DNA from: JALYXI01 sp963716685 | Lineage (GTDB): Bacteria > Acidobacteriota > Terriglobia > Bryobacterales > Bryobacteraceae | Assembly: GCA_963716685.1 (NCBI GenBank) | Contig: CAVQTR010000003.1 | Location: forward strand, 2,976,001-3,040,000 | DNA length: 64,000 bases | Direction of reading: 5' to 3' | Shown here: positions 34,969 through 42,787 of the stretch, one piece after another | Numbering within the stretch: position 1 is the stretch's first letter | How the letters are laid out: each line of letters opens with the position of its first letter | Position numbers and translations under genes: made by a program | Notes under the pieces: model-generated | The model's input: the letters and a program-made list of their open reading frames with translations, nothing else | Databases searched by the model: none | Told to the model about the DNA's origin: nothing

Positions 34969-35729
34969 TGCGCTCTCCGTACCGCGATCCCCGCGTGGTC
35001 CAGGTGCTCTTTTAACTGCTCCACGGTGTAAGTTCCATAGTGAAAAATGGAGGCCGCCAGCGCCGCGTCGGCTTCTCCCTCCGCCAGCACGCGCGTGAAG
35101 TCGTCGGGCTTCCCCGCCCCGCCCGATGCGATGACCGGGATCCGCGTCGCACGCGAAACGGCACGGGTCAGTTCGCAGTCGAAGCCGGTCTGAACGCCAT
35201 CAGTGTCCATCGAAGTCAGCAGGATTTCTCCCGCGCCCAGCTCTTCCCCGCGCGCAGCCCAGCCGACCGCGTCGATCCCTTCATCGTCGCGGCCTCCGCG
35301 CGTATACACATTCCATTCGCCCGCACTCCGGCGGCGCGCATCGATCGCCAGCACTACCGCCTGCGCCCCAAACTCTCCGCTCAGCTCCGTAATCAGCTCC
35401 GGACGCCGGATGGCGGCCGTATTCACCGAAACCTTGTCCGCACCGGACATCAGAATCTGGCGCGCATCGGCGATAGAGCGAATGCCGCCGCCCACGGTTA
35501 GCGGGATGAACACCTTGCGCGCGGTGCGGGCCACCACATCCGCCATGGTGGCGCGCGCGTCGCTCGATGCCGTGATATCCAGAAACACCAGTTCGTCCGC
35601 GCCGTCGCGATTGTAACGGTCGGCCAATTCCACGGGGTCGCCGGCGTCCCGCAGGTTCACAAAATTCACGCCTTTAACAACTCGGCCATCGGTTACGTCC
35701 AGACAGGGGATGATGCGTTTCGCGAGCAT
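34965..35729 (-). CDS. hisF: Imidazole glycerol phosphate synthase cyclase subunit
   Basis: The 254-residue barrel shows the HisF signatures: IIPCLDVTDGRVVKGVNFVNLRDAGDP with catalytic Asp11, the VGGGIRSI phosphate loop, LAIDARRR with Asp130 and ASGGAGKP. It makes IGP and AICAR from PRFAR using ammonia from HisH. Its ATG lies directly after the hisH stop codon. Confidence 0.97.
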   Translation of the reverse strand: MLAKRIIPCLDVTDGRVVKGVNFVNLRDAGDPVELADRYNRDGADELVFLDITASSDARATMADVVARTARKVFIPLTVGGGIRSIADARQILMSGADKVSVNTAAIRRPELITELSGEFGAQAVVLAIDARRRSAGEWNVYTRGGRDDEGIDAVGWAARGEELGAGEILLTSMDTDGVQTGFDCELTRAVSRATRIPVIASGGAGKPDDFTRVLAEGEADAALAASIFHYGTYTVEQLKEHLDHAGIAVRRAQ

Positions 35730-36323
35730 TTAGAGATCGATGAAGTTTTGCACGATGCGCAGCCCCGCCGGACCGGATTTCTCCGGGTGAAACTGAACGC
35801 CGAAGATGTTGCCGCATTCGAGCACTGCCGTCTAGGGCAGCGTGTAGGTGCAGACAGCCGCGGTCGCGGCCGTCTCCGGAACGTAATAGCTGTGCGCGAA
35901 ATAGACATACGGCTTTTCCGCCAAGCCCCGCATCAGGCACGAGTCCGCTTTGCGCTCCAAATCGTTCCAGCCCATGTGGGGCACCCGCGCGCCGCTGCCA
36001 AACCGGCGCACCGAGCCGGGGAACAGGGCCAGGCCGCGCTCCTCCGGCGCTTCCTCGCTGCTCTCGAACAAGGCATGCAGGCCGAGACAAATTCCCAGGA
36101 ACGGCACCTCCGCCTGAATGCGCTCGCGCAGCGCGTCCCGCACGGCAAGCGCGTCCAGCGCGCGCATCATCTGCCCGAAGTGACCAACGCCCGGCAGCAA
36201 AATCTTCGATGCCGCGCGCAGCCCGGCGGCATCGCGCACCAGCTGATACTCTGCGCCGATCTCACCGAGCGTGTTCTGCACAGAACGCAGGTTGCCCGCG
36301 CCGTAATCCAGAATCGCGATCAA
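35730..36323 (-). CDS. hisH: IGP synthase glutaminase subunit, with in-frame amber codon at residue 164
   Basis: HisH takes ammonia from glutamine for HisF. The frame starts at TTG 36323, overlaps the hisB stop (TTGA), and has the LPGVGHFG oxyanion strand and nucleophile motif LGICLGLH. At 35832-35834 an amber TAG interrupts the frame after CTYTLP; translation past it continues perfectly, in the same frame, to TAVLECGNIFGVQFHPEKSG with the catalytic His and Glu of FHPE, ending at TAA 35730. As read, the protein would lack its His-Glu pair. Hence either the base is wrong, the codon is suppressed, or the enzyme is dead and the cell is auxotrophic or uses free ammonia. Confidence 0.9.
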
Positions 36324-36910
36324 AGCAGTCCCTTGGTGGACGGCAGCTGGTCCTTCAGCCGCGCATCCGTTGAGCAGGCGAACTTCATCGCCCGCGCGAA
36401 GCACTTGAAGATCGCCTCTACCTTGTGATGATTGGAGCGGCCGTAGAGCACCTTCGCATGGAAGTTCGCGCCGGCATGATGCACAAAGCCATCGAAGAAA
36501 TCCGCCAGCAGTTCGGTTTGCAGATCCCCTACCAGCCGCACTTTCACCTTGTCCTCGTACACCAGCGCCGGCCGCCCGCCCAGATCCACCGCCACCACGG
36601 CCAGCGTCTCGTCCATCGGCATCACGAAATAGCCCGCGCGATTGATCCCGCACCGGTCGCCCAGCGCCTTCGCAAACAGCTGCCCCAGCACAATGCCGGT
36701 GTCTTCCACGGTATGGTGCTGATCGACATCCAGATCCCCGGCGGCCTTCAGATCCAGATCGAATCCGCCATGCTTCGTGAACAGCTCCAGCATGTGATCC
36801 AGAAACCGGATACCCGTGCCGATGCCATACCTTCCACGGCCTTCAATGCGCAGCGTGCCGCCGATCTGCGTCTCTTTGGTATCGCGCTGAATGGTTGCCT
36901 GCCGCGGCAT
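36320..36910 (-). CDS. hisB: Imidazoleglycerol-phosphate dehydratase (monofunctional)
   Basis: The 196-residue IGPD has the two metal-binding histidine groups, FLDHMLELFTKHGGFDL with DQHHTVED, and FDGFVHHAGANFH with GRSNHHKVEA. It lacks the N-terminal phosphatase of enteric HisB, so a separate histidinol-phosphatase is needed. Its start forms TAATG with the upstream HAD gene. It is central in the his operon. Confidence 0.97.
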   Translation of the reverse strand: MPRQATIQRDTKETQIGGTLRIEGRGRYGIGTGIRFLDHMLELFTKHGGFDLDLKAAGDLDVDQHHTVEDTGIVLGQLFAKALGDRCGINRAGYFVMPMDETLAVVAVDLGGRPALVYEDKVKVRLVGDLQTELLADFFDGFVHHAGANFHAKVLYGRSNHHKVEAIFKCFARAMKFACSTDARLKDQLPSTKGLL

Positions 36911-37590
36911 TAGGTTCTCACCACCGGTTCCATTTGATTGATATCGTCCAGCACCGCAATCGCGCCTTCCTGTTCCAGCAATTGCTTCAATTCCGCCACA
37001 CGAGGGCTGCCCGGAGCCGCGATCCCGATAAACGGAACGCCGGCCGCCTTTGCCGCTCGTGCGTCATCCACTGTGTCGCCCACATACCAGATTGCCCGGT
37101 GCGGCACAGTGTCGCCAATCTTCAAAAGCCCTTCGGGCGCGGGCTTCGGCTGAACCACATCGTCAACACCCACCACAGCGCTGAACGTGTCCGGAGCGAA
37201 GCGCGCCAGCGTCACGTTGGCCTCCCACCGCAGCCGGCCGGTGAACACCGCCAGCGTATTGAACTCCGCCAGACGCTCCATCAATCCGTCCGAGGGAATC
37301 CACCGTTCCCGCGAAATCAGACCATTGCCGTTCTCGCCGTGAAAAATCGCTTGGAAATAATCCACAATCGTTTCGAACGGCGCCTGCTGCCCGGCATCTT
37401 CGATCAGCCTCCGCGAGAGCACCCAGTCGTCGTTATAGCCGCCGGCGTTCTTGTAGTCCTGAATCTGTTCGCGCGTGGGCTCCGCGCCGGTGAAGTGCGC
37501 CACCGTCTGGCAGATCGCGGTGCGATAGGAATCGCCGACATCGACCAGAACGCCATCCATGTCGAAGACGATTAGGTTGCGCTCGCTCAC
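36910..37590 (-). CDS. HAD-superfamily hydrolase, likely histidinol-phosphate phosphatase
   Basis: The 226-residue protein is a class IA HAD hydrolase: motif I DMDGVLVD with nucleophile Asp10 and Asp12, motif II FTGR, motif III lysine in VQPKPAPEG, and motif IV GDTVDDARAA. It is packed between hisC and hisB (GTGA and TAATG overlaps). No HisN, HisJ or HisB-N phosphatase is seen, so it is the best candidate for dephosphorylating histidinol phosphate. The role is inferred from context only; other HADs in such positions could instead repair damaged metabolites. Confidence 0.75.
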   Translation of the reverse strand: MSERNLIVFDMDGVLVDVGDSYRTAICQTVAHFTGAEPTREQIQDYKNAGGYNDDWVLSRRLIEDAGQQAPFETIVDYFQAIFHGENGNGLISRERWIPSDGLMERLAEFNTLAVFTGRLRWEANVTLARFAPDTFSAVVGVDDVVQPKPAPEGLLKIGDTVPHRAIWYVGDTVDDARAAKAAGVPFIGIAAPGSPRVAELKQLLEQEGAIAVLDDINQMEPVVRT

Positions 37591-38651
37591 CAGATTCTCT
37601 CCAGCTCTTCCAGCAAACGGCGGGTCTGTTCGCGCGTGCCCACGGTAATGCGCACGCCGCCTTTGATTTCATAACTGCGGTCGCGCACCAGAATCGCCCG
37701 GTCGCGCAGTGCGTCGCGTATTTCGATCGCCCGCCGCCCCGCCAGCGCCAGCACGAAGTTCCCCGCGCTGGGCACGAACGGAATACCCAGCCGTTCCAGA
37801 CCCACCACAAGCAGTTCGCGCGCGGCCAGCACTTCCGCCACATACTGCTGCACAAAGGCTGTATCGCGAACTGCCGCCTGCGCCGCCAGCGCCGCCATGG
37901 AATTTACGCTGTAAGGCGATTGCGCCTTGTGCAAGTACTCAATGTTCGCTTCGTGCGAGAACAGGCACCCGATGCGCATCGCCGCCATCCCATACACCTT
38001 GGAGAAAGTGCGGCTGACAAACAGGTTCGGCGCATCCCCAATCCACGGCAGCGCGGTGACGCCGCTGAATTCGTAATACGCCTCGTCCACCAGCACCACA
38101 GCCCGTCGCGCCCGTTTCACAATGCGCGCGATGGCTTCCGGAGCAATGCCCGTTCCCGTCGGATTGTTGGGATTCGATACGATGACCGCCCTGGTCGCCG
38201 GAGTAATGGCGGCCAGCAACTGCTCGAGCGGAAAATCGAAGTGCGGTGGCTCGTAGTCGATCTCCACCACCCGCGCGCCCGCCACTTCCGCATAAAACCG
38301 GTACATGGCATACGAAGGCCGTAGAATCAGCACCTCGTCCTCGTCGTCCACGTACGTGTTGATGAAGACCTGAATCGCTTCATCCGTGCCATTGGTCAGA
38401 ATGAAGCGCTCGGGTTCCACATGAAAGTGTTCGCCCAGCGTCTGCTTCACGTCGTGATAGGTCGGGTAGACCGCCAGCCGCTCGGGCGTCAGGCCTTCCT
38501 TCAACGCTTCGATCACCGCGGGCGAGCAGCCCACCGTATTCTCATTAAAGTCCAGGCGCAGCTTCTCGATGCGATTGCCGGTGGGCGGCGAATAGGGCGC
38601 CATGGCCTGAACCGCTTTGCGGGGACGAATGCCGCCTTTGGGAAGCTTCAT
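37587..38651 (-). CDS. hisC: Histidinol-phosphate aminotransferase
   Basis: The 354-residue fold-type I enzyme converts imidazole acetol phosphate to histidinol phosphate. It has the LDFNENTVGCSP substrate start, NPNNPTGTGI, and the PLP lysine Lys218 in SRTFSKVYGMAAMRIG. It overlaps hisD and the HAD gene by 4 nt on each side. Confidence 0.95.
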   Translation of the reverse strand: MKLPKGGIRPRKAVQAMAPYSPPTGNRIEKLRLDFNENTVGCSPAVIEALKEGLTPERLAVYPTYHDVKQTLGEHFHVEPERFILTNGTDEAIQVFINTYVDDEDEVLILRPSYAMYRFYAEVAGARVVEIDYEPPHFDFPLEQLLAAITPATRAVIVSNPNNPTGTGIAPEAIARIVKRARRAVVLVDEAYYEFSGVTALPWIGDAPNLFVSRTFSKVYGMAAMRIGCLFSHEANIEYLHKAQSPYSVNSMAALAAQAAVRDTAFVQQYVAEVLAARELLVVGLERLGIPFVPSAGNFVLALAGRRAIEIRDALRDRAILVRDRSYEIKGGVRITVGTREQTRRLLEELERIW

Positions 38652-39889
38652 GGCAGCCGCACCTCCACCGAGCGCGCATGTGCTTCCAGGCCTTCGGCCC
38701 GCGCAATGGTGGTGACTGCCGGCGCAATGCGCGCCAAAGCTTCGCCGTCCAGCTGCTGCACCGTTATCACCTTCAGGAAATCGCTGATGGAAAGACCGCC
38801 GCGCACCCGAGCCGCGCCTCCCGTGGGTAACACATGGTTGGGACCCGCGGCGTAATCCCCCGCCGCCTCCGGACTATACGGTCCCACGAAGACGCTTCCC
38901 GCGTGCCGGATTCCAGGAAGAAGCGCTTCATCCTGAATGCTGAGATGCTCCGGAGCGAACTGATTCGAAAGTTCCACCGCTTCCGCCCCTGACCGCACGA
39001 CGACAATCGCGCTGTTGCGCTCAATCGCTTTCCGCGCCACCCCAGCCGTTGGCAGCGTCTCCATCTGCCGCTCGATTTCCTTCGCCACGGAGTTCGCCAG
39101 CCGTTTCGACGTGGTAAGCAGCACCGCGCTGGCATCCACATCGTGCTCCGCCTGGGCCAGCATGTCCGCAGCCAGAAACTTCGCGTCACCTTCGGTTGCG
39201 ATGATCAGAATCTCCGTCGGCCCCGCTACAAAATCGATGCCCACCTCGCCGGCCAGCAGCTTCTTTGCCGCCGCGACATAGATGTTGCCCGGACCCACAA
39301 TCCGGTCTGCGCGCGGAACGGTCTTGGTCCCGAAGGCAAACGCCGCAATCGCATGCGCCCCGCCCATCTGAAAAACCTGATGCGCGCCCAGTATTCGCGC
39401 TGTGCCGAAAACCTCATCCACTGCGCGCGGTGAGCAGACGCAGATGCGCGGCACGCCCGCCACCAGCGCCGGGATCACCGTCATCATCAGCGTGGAAGGC
39501 AGTGGATACCGCCCGCCGGGAATGTACGCGGCCACCGTGTCCAAAGGCCGGACGATCTGCCCCAGACGCAGCCCCGGCTGCACTTCCGCGAAACGCTCGC
39601 CCGGCTTTTGCAGTTCAGCAAAAGCGCGAATGTTAGCGCCCGCGCTCTGAATCGCCGCGCGGAACTCCGGCGAAAGGCGCCCCGCCGCGGCGTCCAGTTC
39701 CTTTTCCGGAACAGCCACACTGCGGCGCGCCAGATTGTCAAAGCGCCGCGCATATTCCAGCAGCGCCCGGTCGCCGCGCTTGCGCACGTCGGCCAGAATC
39801 GGGGCCACCACGGCTTCGGCGGCGCCCAGGCGCGCAGCCCGCCGCGCCAGAACCCGCCCCATCTCGTTCGATTGCAGGATTCGGATCAT
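38648..39889 (-). CDS. hisD: Histidinol dehydrogenase
   Basis: The 413-residue enzyme oxidises histidinol to histidine in two NAD-dependent steps. Landmarks include VAAYIPGGRYPLPSTLMM and DFVAGPTEILIIA for the NAD site. Zinc/catalytic residues lie in AQAEHDVDASA and FAPEHLSI, with GPYSPEAAGDYAAGPNHVLPT near the end. ATG 39889 follows the hisG stop by 2 nt. Confidence 0.97.
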   Translation of the reverse strand: MIRILQSNEMGRVLARRAARLGAAEAVVAPILADVRKRGDRALLEYARRFDNLARRSVAVPEKELDAAAGRLSPEFRAAIQSAGANIRAFAELQKPGERFAEVQPGLRLGQIVRPLDTVAAYIPGGRYPLPSTLMMTVIPALVAGVPRICVCSPRAVDEVFGTARILGAHQVFQMGGAHAIAAFAFGTKTVPRADRIVGPGNIYVAAAKKLLAGEVGIDFVAGPTEILIIATEGDAKFLAADMLAQAEHDVDASAVLLTTSKRLANSVAKEIERQMETLPTAGVARKAIERNSAIVVVRSGAEAVELSNQFAPEHLSIQDEALLPGIRHAGSVFVGPYSPEAAGDYAAGPNHVLPTGGAARVRGGLSISDFLKVITVQQLDGEALARIAPAVTTIARAEGLEAHARSVEVRLP

Positions 39890-39891
39890 GC

Positions 39892-40761
39892 TTACATCAC
39901 GATTTTGTTCAACGGATACTCTACAATTCCCTCCGCGCCCGCCTGCTTCAATCGCGGAATGATGTGCCGCACGGTGGATTCGTCGAGGATGGTATTCACC
40001 GCAAACCATTCCCGGTCCGTCAGGCTCGAAATGGTTGGATTCTTCAGCGCCGGCAGCACATTGAGCACGGCATCCAGCGACCTGGCCGGCACGTTCATCA
40101 TCAGCCCCACTTTGCCTAGCGCGCTGATGGCGCCGTTCAGCAGCAGCTTCAGGTCCTCCAGCTTGCCCCGTTTCCACGGGTCGTCCCACGCGGCCTTGTT
40201 GGCAATCAACTGCGTGTTCGATTCCAGCACCACATCGATGATCTTCAGCTTGTTGGCGCGCAGCGAGGAGCCGGTCTCGGTTACTTCCACGATGGCATCG
40301 GCCAGCACCGGCGGCTTCACTTCCGTGGCCCCCCAGCTAAACTCCACCCGCGCTTTCACTCCGTGCGCGGCCAGATAACGCTTTGTCGTCGCCACCAGTT
40401 CCGTAGCGATAATGCGCCCCTCCAGATCCTTTACGGAATGGAACGGCGACGCTTCCGGCACCGCCAGCACCCAGCGCACCTTGCCAAAACTCTGCTTGGC
40501 ATACACCAGATCGGCCACTGGCACAATATGCGCGTCATTCTCTTCCACCCAGTCGCGGCCGGTCAGTCCGGCGTCCAGAATGCCGTCTTCCACATACCGC
40601 GCCATTTCCTGCGCACGGATCAGCATGCATTCCATCTCGGGATCGTCAATCGCCGGAAAATACGAACGGCTGCTCGTCGTGATGTTGTACCCAGCGCGGC
40701 GGAACAAATCGACAGTTGCGTTTTCCAGGCTTCCCTTCGGAATGCCCAGCTTCAGCGTCAA
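39892..40761 (-). CDS. hisG: ATP phosphoribosyltransferase, long form
   Basis: The 289-residue HisG catalyses the first committed step of histidine synthesis. It has GIPKGSLENATVDLFRRAGY, the GLTGRDWVEEN loop and the phosphoribosyl-binding ELVATTKRYLAAHG. The length includes a C-terminal regulatory ACT-like domain (LNVLPALKNPTISSLTDREWFAV), so no HisZ is needed and feedback by histidine is expected. The TTG start overlaps the hisI stop (TTGA). Confidence 0.96.
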   Translation of the reverse strand: MTLKLGIPKGSLENATVDLFRRAGYNITTSSRSYFPAIDDPEMECMLIRAQEMARYVEDGILDAGLTGRDWVEENDAHIVPVADLVYAKQSFGKVRWVLAVPEASPFHSVKDLEGRIIATELVATTKRYLAAHGVKARVEFSWGATEVKPPVLADAIVEVTETGSSLRANKLKIIDVVLESNTQLIANKAAWDDPWKRGKLEDLKLLLNGAISALGKVGLMMNVPARSLDAVLNVLPALKNPTISSLTDREWFAVNTILDESTVRHIIPRLKQAGAEGIVEYPLNKIVM

Positions 40762-41138
40762 AGCGCGCTCCCGTAAACAACCGCGGGATCGTAAACCGGC
40801 GCTTCGGTTTCCACCCAGTTGCCATCCCGCAGTTGACGGTAGAAGCAGCTCTCGTAACCGTTGTGGCAAACACCCGGCTGCTCCGCATCCACCCGCACCA
40901 GCAGGGCGTCGGAGTCGCAGTCGGTCGCAATGCTCTTCACCGCCAGACGGTGTCCGGAGCTCTCGCCTTTCAGCCACAGCTTGCGACGGGAGCGGCTGTA
41001 GAACGTCGCGAACCCCGTCTCCACCGTCCGGCGAAACGCTTCGTCGTTCATGTGTCCCACCATCAGCACGCGCCCTGTCCGGTCGTCCTGAATTACGGCC
41101 GTCACCAGCCCATCCGATTTGCTGAAATTCAGATCCAT
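40758..41138 (-). CDS. hisI: Phosphoribosyl-AMP cyclohydrolase
   Basis: The 126-residue enzyme opens the purine ring of PRAMP. It has MVGHMNDEAFRRTVETG, TDCDSDALLVRV with zinc-binding cysteines and GVCHNGYESCFYR. A HisE domain is not fused, and no hisE gene is present nearby. It is the first structural gene; its ATG lies 5 nt after the T-run of the attenuator. No ribosome-binding site is exposed other than AGGCGG within the terminator hairpin, which could allow translational control as well. Confidence 0.95.
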   Translation of the reverse strand: MDLNFSKSDGLVTAVIQDDRTGRVLMVGHMNDEAFRRTVETGFATFYSRSRRKLWLKGESSGHRLAVKSIATDCDSDALLVRVDAEQPGVCHNGYESCFYRQLRDGNWVETEAPVYDPAVVYGSAL

Positions 41139-41143
41139 GCAAT

Positions 41144-41169
41144 AAAAAACCCGCCTGTACCTCGGCGGG
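41144..41169 (-). terminator. Intrinsic terminator of the his attenuator
   Basis: CCCGCC (minus strand, 41169-41164) pairs with GGCGGG (41155-41150) around an 8-nt loop. Six Ts follow (41149-41144). This is a textbook rho-independent terminator placed between the leader peptide and hisI, so transcription would stop before the operon unless the hairpin is prevented. Confidence 0.93.
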
Positions 41170-41235
41170 CTGTCCTTTCCAGATTTGTTTGTTGCGAGAA
41201 GCTCTGTTTAGGAAAGTGAACGCCGCGTTCGTTCA
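41163..41235 (-). promoter_or_regulatory. his leader: competing pause hairpin and antiterminator
   Basis: A hairpin of TGAACG (41235-41230) and CGTTCA (41222-41217) lies within the end of the leader peptide gene. An alternative two-part stem pairs CGGCG (41225-41221) with CGCCG (41167-41163), and CTTTCC (41216-41211) with GGAAAG (41180-41175). It takes up the left arm of the terminator and excludes the first hairpin. A ribosome held at the His codons, 41261-41241, would cover the first arm and favour the antiterminator. This is the classical logic of amino-acid attenuation. Confidence 0.7.
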
Positions 41236-41282
41236 TTCGAATGAAGATGGGAATGATGATGGCCGGCGCGCACACGCAACAT
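41208..41282 (-). CDS. hisL: Histidine-rich leader peptide HisL
   Basis: An ATG at 41282 encodes a 24-residue peptide ending at TAA 41208. Residues 7-14 read GHHHSHLH, so five of seven residues from 8 to 14 are His. The extreme clustering, length and position before the his operon, together with the terminator, match leader peptides that sense charged tRNA-His. No ribosome-binding site precedes it because the mRNA probably begins at or just before the ATG. It has no other likely function. Confidence 0.93.
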   Translation of the reverse strand: MLRVRAGHHHSHLHSNERTRRSLS

Positions 41283-41290
41283 AAACCAAA

Positions 41291-41296
41291 AGTATA
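41291..41296 (-). promoter_or_regulatory. Extended -10 promoter element for the his operon
   Basis: TATACT on the minus strand, preceded by TGC (TGCTATACT), matches an extended -10. It lies 8 nt before the leader ATG at 41282, so the transcript would be nearly leaderless. No -35 match is seen at standard spacing. The tuf promoter has the same TTGCTATACTT sequence. Confidence 0.6.
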
Positions 41297-41316
41297 GCAA
41301 GTTCACGCACGCACTC

Positions 41317-42729
41317 CTATTCCAATTCCAGCGCCAGAAACATCAGCTTGCCTTCTCGCTCCACCTGCAGCACCGCCGGCGACCCAGGCTTCAGGCCGTC
41401 CAGAAGCGTGCGCAGAGCCTCCACGTCCGAAACCGGCGAGTTGTTGACCGAGTAAATCACGTCACCAATCGCCAGCGTGCCCGTTCCCGTGTACGGTGAG
41501 CTCTGGCCGCGCGCCGCCACAATCACGCCGTACTTACGCCGCAGGTCCGGGAGCAGTTCGGCCGTCTTCTTATCGATTGCCACGCCCAGAATTCCCAGCC
41601 GCGCCACCGTGTTCTTCTCTGGCGTCACCATGTCCGCGAAGCGCTGCGGGTCGGTGTCACGCTCCACCACTTCAACGGTGGCGTCCAACGTTTCCGTCCC
41701 GCGTAACAGCTTCAGGTTCACCTTGTCGCCCACCGGCCGCCGGTAGAGGAACAATTCCAGCTGCGGCGCGTTCTCCAGAAACCGGCCGTCAATCGACTGC
41801 ACCACGTCGCCCACCTTTACGCCGGATTCGTCCGCCGGACCGCCTGGATCCACATCCGCCAGCAGCACGCCGTAATCCTGCGGCAGACCGAGTCCCAAAG
41901 CCAGTTCCGGCGTGATGGTCTGGGCCGCCACGCCAATTTCTCCGCGATGCACATGGCCGCTCTTCTTGATCTGCGCATAGACGGAACTCACAAGATTGCT
42001 CGGAATCGCAAACCCGATTCCCTCATTGCCGCCCGACTGCGTATAGATAAAAGTATTGATTCCGATCACGCGGCCTTCAGTATCCAGCAGCGGCCCGCCG
42101 CTGTTCCCCGGATTGATGGAAGCGTCCGTCTGGATATACGACATCGGGTCGTCCGTCTTGATCTGCCGCCCGGTGGAACTGATCACGCCCATCGAAATCG
42201 AGTTTTCAAGGCCGAGAGGATTGCCAACCGCCACCACGATCTGCCCTTGCCGCAGCCGCTCCGAATCCCCGAAGCCCAGATACGGCAGACCCTTCATATC
42301 GATCTTGATCACGGCGAGATCCGCTTCGCGATCCAGACCCACCACCTTCGCCTCGATCAGTTTGGGAGGGCGCTCGAAGTGGCGGCCGCCTTCCGTAACC
42401 GGCATCCCGAAGGAAAGCTGCACCTGCACGCGCCGCGCGCTCTGCACTACATGGGAATTCGTCACGATGTAGCCGTCAGGGGTAAGAATCACGCCCGATC
42501 CGGAGCTGCGCTGCCGCGAGATCAGGCTGGCGTTGGTTGCGCTGCTGTCTTCGTTGAAGGAATAGCCCGTTGAAAAGATTTGTACAACGGCGTGGCTGAC
42601 CTTGCGGGAGAGCGCTTCCATTGCTGAGCTGAACTCCCGCAGCGTTCGATCCGGAGCAGCGGTTTGCTCCTGTCCCACAACGGTTGCGGGCAGCAGCAGA
42701 GCGGACAACAGCAGAGCGCGGGGAATCAT
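41317..42729 (-). CDS. HtrA/DegP-like serine protease with two PDZ domains
   Basis: The 470-residue protein has a signal peptide (residues 1-19) and a trypsin-like catalytic domain with His93 (NSHVV), Asp137 (READLAVIKI) and Ser210 (NPGNSGGPLL). It has two PDZ domains (about residues 255-340 and 370-465), the first being GVAAQTITPELALGLGL. It acts in the periplasm as a protease and chaperone in protein quality control. The second PDZ end holds GDVIYSVNNSPVSDVEALR. It precedes the his leader in the same direction, but the his promoter is separate. Confidence 0.93.
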   Translation of the reverse strand: MIPRALLLSALLLPATVVGQEQTAAPDRTLREFSSAMEALSRKVSHAVVQIFSTGYSFNEDSSATNASLISRQRSSGSGVILTPDGYIVTNSHVVQSARRVQVQLSFGMPVTEGGRHFERPPKLIEAKVVGLDREADLAVIKIDMKGLPYLGFGDSERLRQGQIVVAVGNPLGLENSISMGVISSTGRQIKTDDPMSYIQTDASINPGNSGGPLLDTEGRVIGINTFIYTQSGGNEGIGFAIPSNLVSSVYAQIKKSGHVHRGEIGVAAQTITPELALGLGLPQDYGVLLADVDPGGPADESGVKVGDVVQSIDGRFLENAPQLELFLYRRPVGDKVNLKLLRGTETLDATVEVVERDTDPQRFADMVTPEKNTVARLGILGVAIDKKTAELLPDLRRKYGVIVAARGQSSPYTGTGTLAIGDVIYSVNNSPVSDVEALRTLLDGLKPGSPAVLQVEREGKLMFLALELE

Positions 42730-42787
42730 GACGTCAGTGTATGTTCCCCACCCTATGCACGAACAGCGCCAATGGCGCTCGCGGGCG

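Noticed and set aside
35832..35834. Amber codon in hisH as pyrrolysine
   Set aside because: No pyrrolysine genes were seen and HisH does not use it.
42765..42779. AGCGCC/GGCGCT hairpin after the PEP-CTERM gene as a terminator
   Set aside because: Only 6 bp and without a T-run; too weak to list.
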